NCBI GenBank assembly: GCA_023052935.1
Contig: CM041292.1
Coordinates: 27,424,954-27,488,953, forward strand
Length of the DNA: 64,000 nt
Direction: 5' to 3'
From: Piezodorus guildinii
Taxonomy: Eukaryota; Arthropoda; Insecta; Hemiptera; Pentatomidae
This document shows positions 62,906-64,000 of the stretch, one piece after another (position 1 is the stretch's first letter; every line of letters begins with the position of its first letter). The notes below the pieces were generated by a model that worked only from the letters and a program-made list of their open reading frames with translations, had not been told where the DNA came from and did not search any database. The position numbers and the translations under genes are program-made.

Positions 62906-64000
62906 AATAGTTACTAAGTAAAAATAATTAAAGGAGCCGTTTCAAATATTATAAAAAATGACTATTTATTTTCAAAGCAGAAAAGTGTCCTACTAGTTTT
63001 AATAGAAGCATTTTTCCTCATGGTTGGCCGTTTGAATACAATTGCTCTTGAAATCTTATGTTTTGTGTGAACGTCCAGAAGACATTGACTTTACCGGAAT
63101 TTTTTTTAGTATGTAAGGCTGATCTTTTTTTTGTCTTCAGCTATTGCCAGCATCGATAAAAGATCAACTACTGAAAGGCGAAAGTCTGGGTGACAGTTAC
63201 AGAAAAACTAACTCCATTCCAAATCGGTAATCCGCCATATCTGGACACCGTTTTGAACTCGGCGAGCATTTTTTTAATTCACCAAAATTAGTTTTTTATT
63301 AAGTAATAGTCATAATGAACAAAAAGATATGCAATGTATACTGTAGGAGAAGGGTTGTGCTCGATAAGGATGTACCCCACATACTTGATGACCAAATACT
63401 AGATTCTCTATTATTGTCGCCATATATTCCGAACGTTTCCACGGATTCGAAATATTTTTTAAAACTTTCTCCAGGGCTTGGGATGACAATCCGTAAGACA
63501 AGTTGATATCTTCACTTTCGACAATCTAGTTTCTCCATTGTGTCGGCGCCGCGATGCCTGTCCCCTTCCTGGCCTGCCGTTGATGTAACGATACATCTTG
63601 CTCGTATTGTTGTTGTTTAACTAGACTTATCGCTTCCTTGAAATTAATTGCTCCCGTGTCTTATTTTATGAGGGACTGAAGCGAAGACAGATCCAGAGCT
63701 TCGCCATCTTCACTCATCCTTAGATCCTTCGTATTAAATAAAAGTCTCATCACGAACTTTGATAAGTACCACTCAACGAAAGGTCAATAACGCTAAAATA
63801 TGGCACGATAGCTGCAAACCACGAATATTTCGCTTCGTAATGCGTTTGCAAATCAATATAAGTATTTTTTTTAAAGAACAACTATACCTTCCTCTATCGA
63901 TCAACCACTTTGTCTTTCAACTAGGAGGAAATTCCAATTTGGATCTGCTGCTTAACTTCGCTGAGTTGCCATGACCACACAGCATACTGCATCAATCCTG
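62906..64000. other. unassigned region with coding-like minus-strand pieces
   Basis: 63,310-63,501 (minus) is open with GLSSQALEKVLKNISNPWKR, YMATIIENLVFGHQVCGVHP. 63,520-63,720 (minus) reads MSEDGEALDLSSLQSLIK, stop, DTGAINFKEAISLVKQQQ, QDVSLHQRQARKGTGI. 63,930-63,990 reads MATQRS, stop, AADPNWNFLLVE. Interrupted by stops, so more likely a decayed mobile-element ORF than a host gene; family not recognised. Confidence 0.35.

Noticed and set aside
1..64000. CRISPR arrays, rRNA, bacterial operons, integrated viral genes
   Set aside because: No regularly spaced direct repeats, no rRNA-like sequence, no prokaryotic gene order, and no capsid, envelope or viral polymerase motif seen.

Overview
This is AT-rich nuclear DNA from an arthropod, most likely an insect. 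The species cannot be named from the sequence. The evidence is spliced genes with GT-AG introns, a eukaryotic cytosolic/mitochondrial-type histidyl-tRNA synthetase, mariner transposases, Jockey- and I-type LINEs, a Helitron and several tRNA-derived SINE families. There are no bacterial operons, rRNA genes or CRISPR arrays.

Three host genes are well supported. (1) 7.0-8.7 kb (+): a four-coding-exon gene for a secreted Gly/Tyr-rich protein of 259 residues, cuticle-like. (2) 10.4-11.1 kb (+): a single-exon homologue of actin maturation protease (ACTMAP, C19orf54/UPF0692 family). (3) 14.7-22.4 kb (-): histidyl-tRNA synthetase in nine exons. A second possible first exon encodes a mitochondrial-presequence-like leader in the same splice phase, so one gene may supply both cytosol and mitochondria. 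A weaker candidate is a first coding exon with a signal peptide and TATA box near 59.5-59.8 kb (-).

The rest is a mobile-element landscape. 0-6.3 kb holds mariner remnants, dispersed repeats A and B, a MITE and a SINE with perfect target duplication. The HisRS introns hold repeat A and five tRNA-SINE types. 23-37.6 kb is AT-rich DNA with inverted repeats and 5'-truncated LINEs. 38.4-39.6 kb is a non-autonomous Helitron containing a LINE reverse transcriptase piece and a SINE piece. 43.5-50.4 kb holds several copies of repeat B: one interrupted by a 510-bp mariner deletion derivative, another by a full-length (5.08 kb) but inactivated Jockey-clade LINE (50,368-55,450) with a 12-bp target duplication. 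A third copy, at 5-5.9 kb, is interrupted by the MITE. 56-64 kb holds further SINE, mariner and LINE fragments and some unassigned coding-like stretches.

Three dispersed loci resemble type I hammerhead ribozyme cores, each with damaged core bases. I saw no obvious new defence or metabolic system. The most interesting signals are the dual-start HisRS, the hammerhead-like loci, the frame conflict at a HisRS splice acceptor and the layered insertions.
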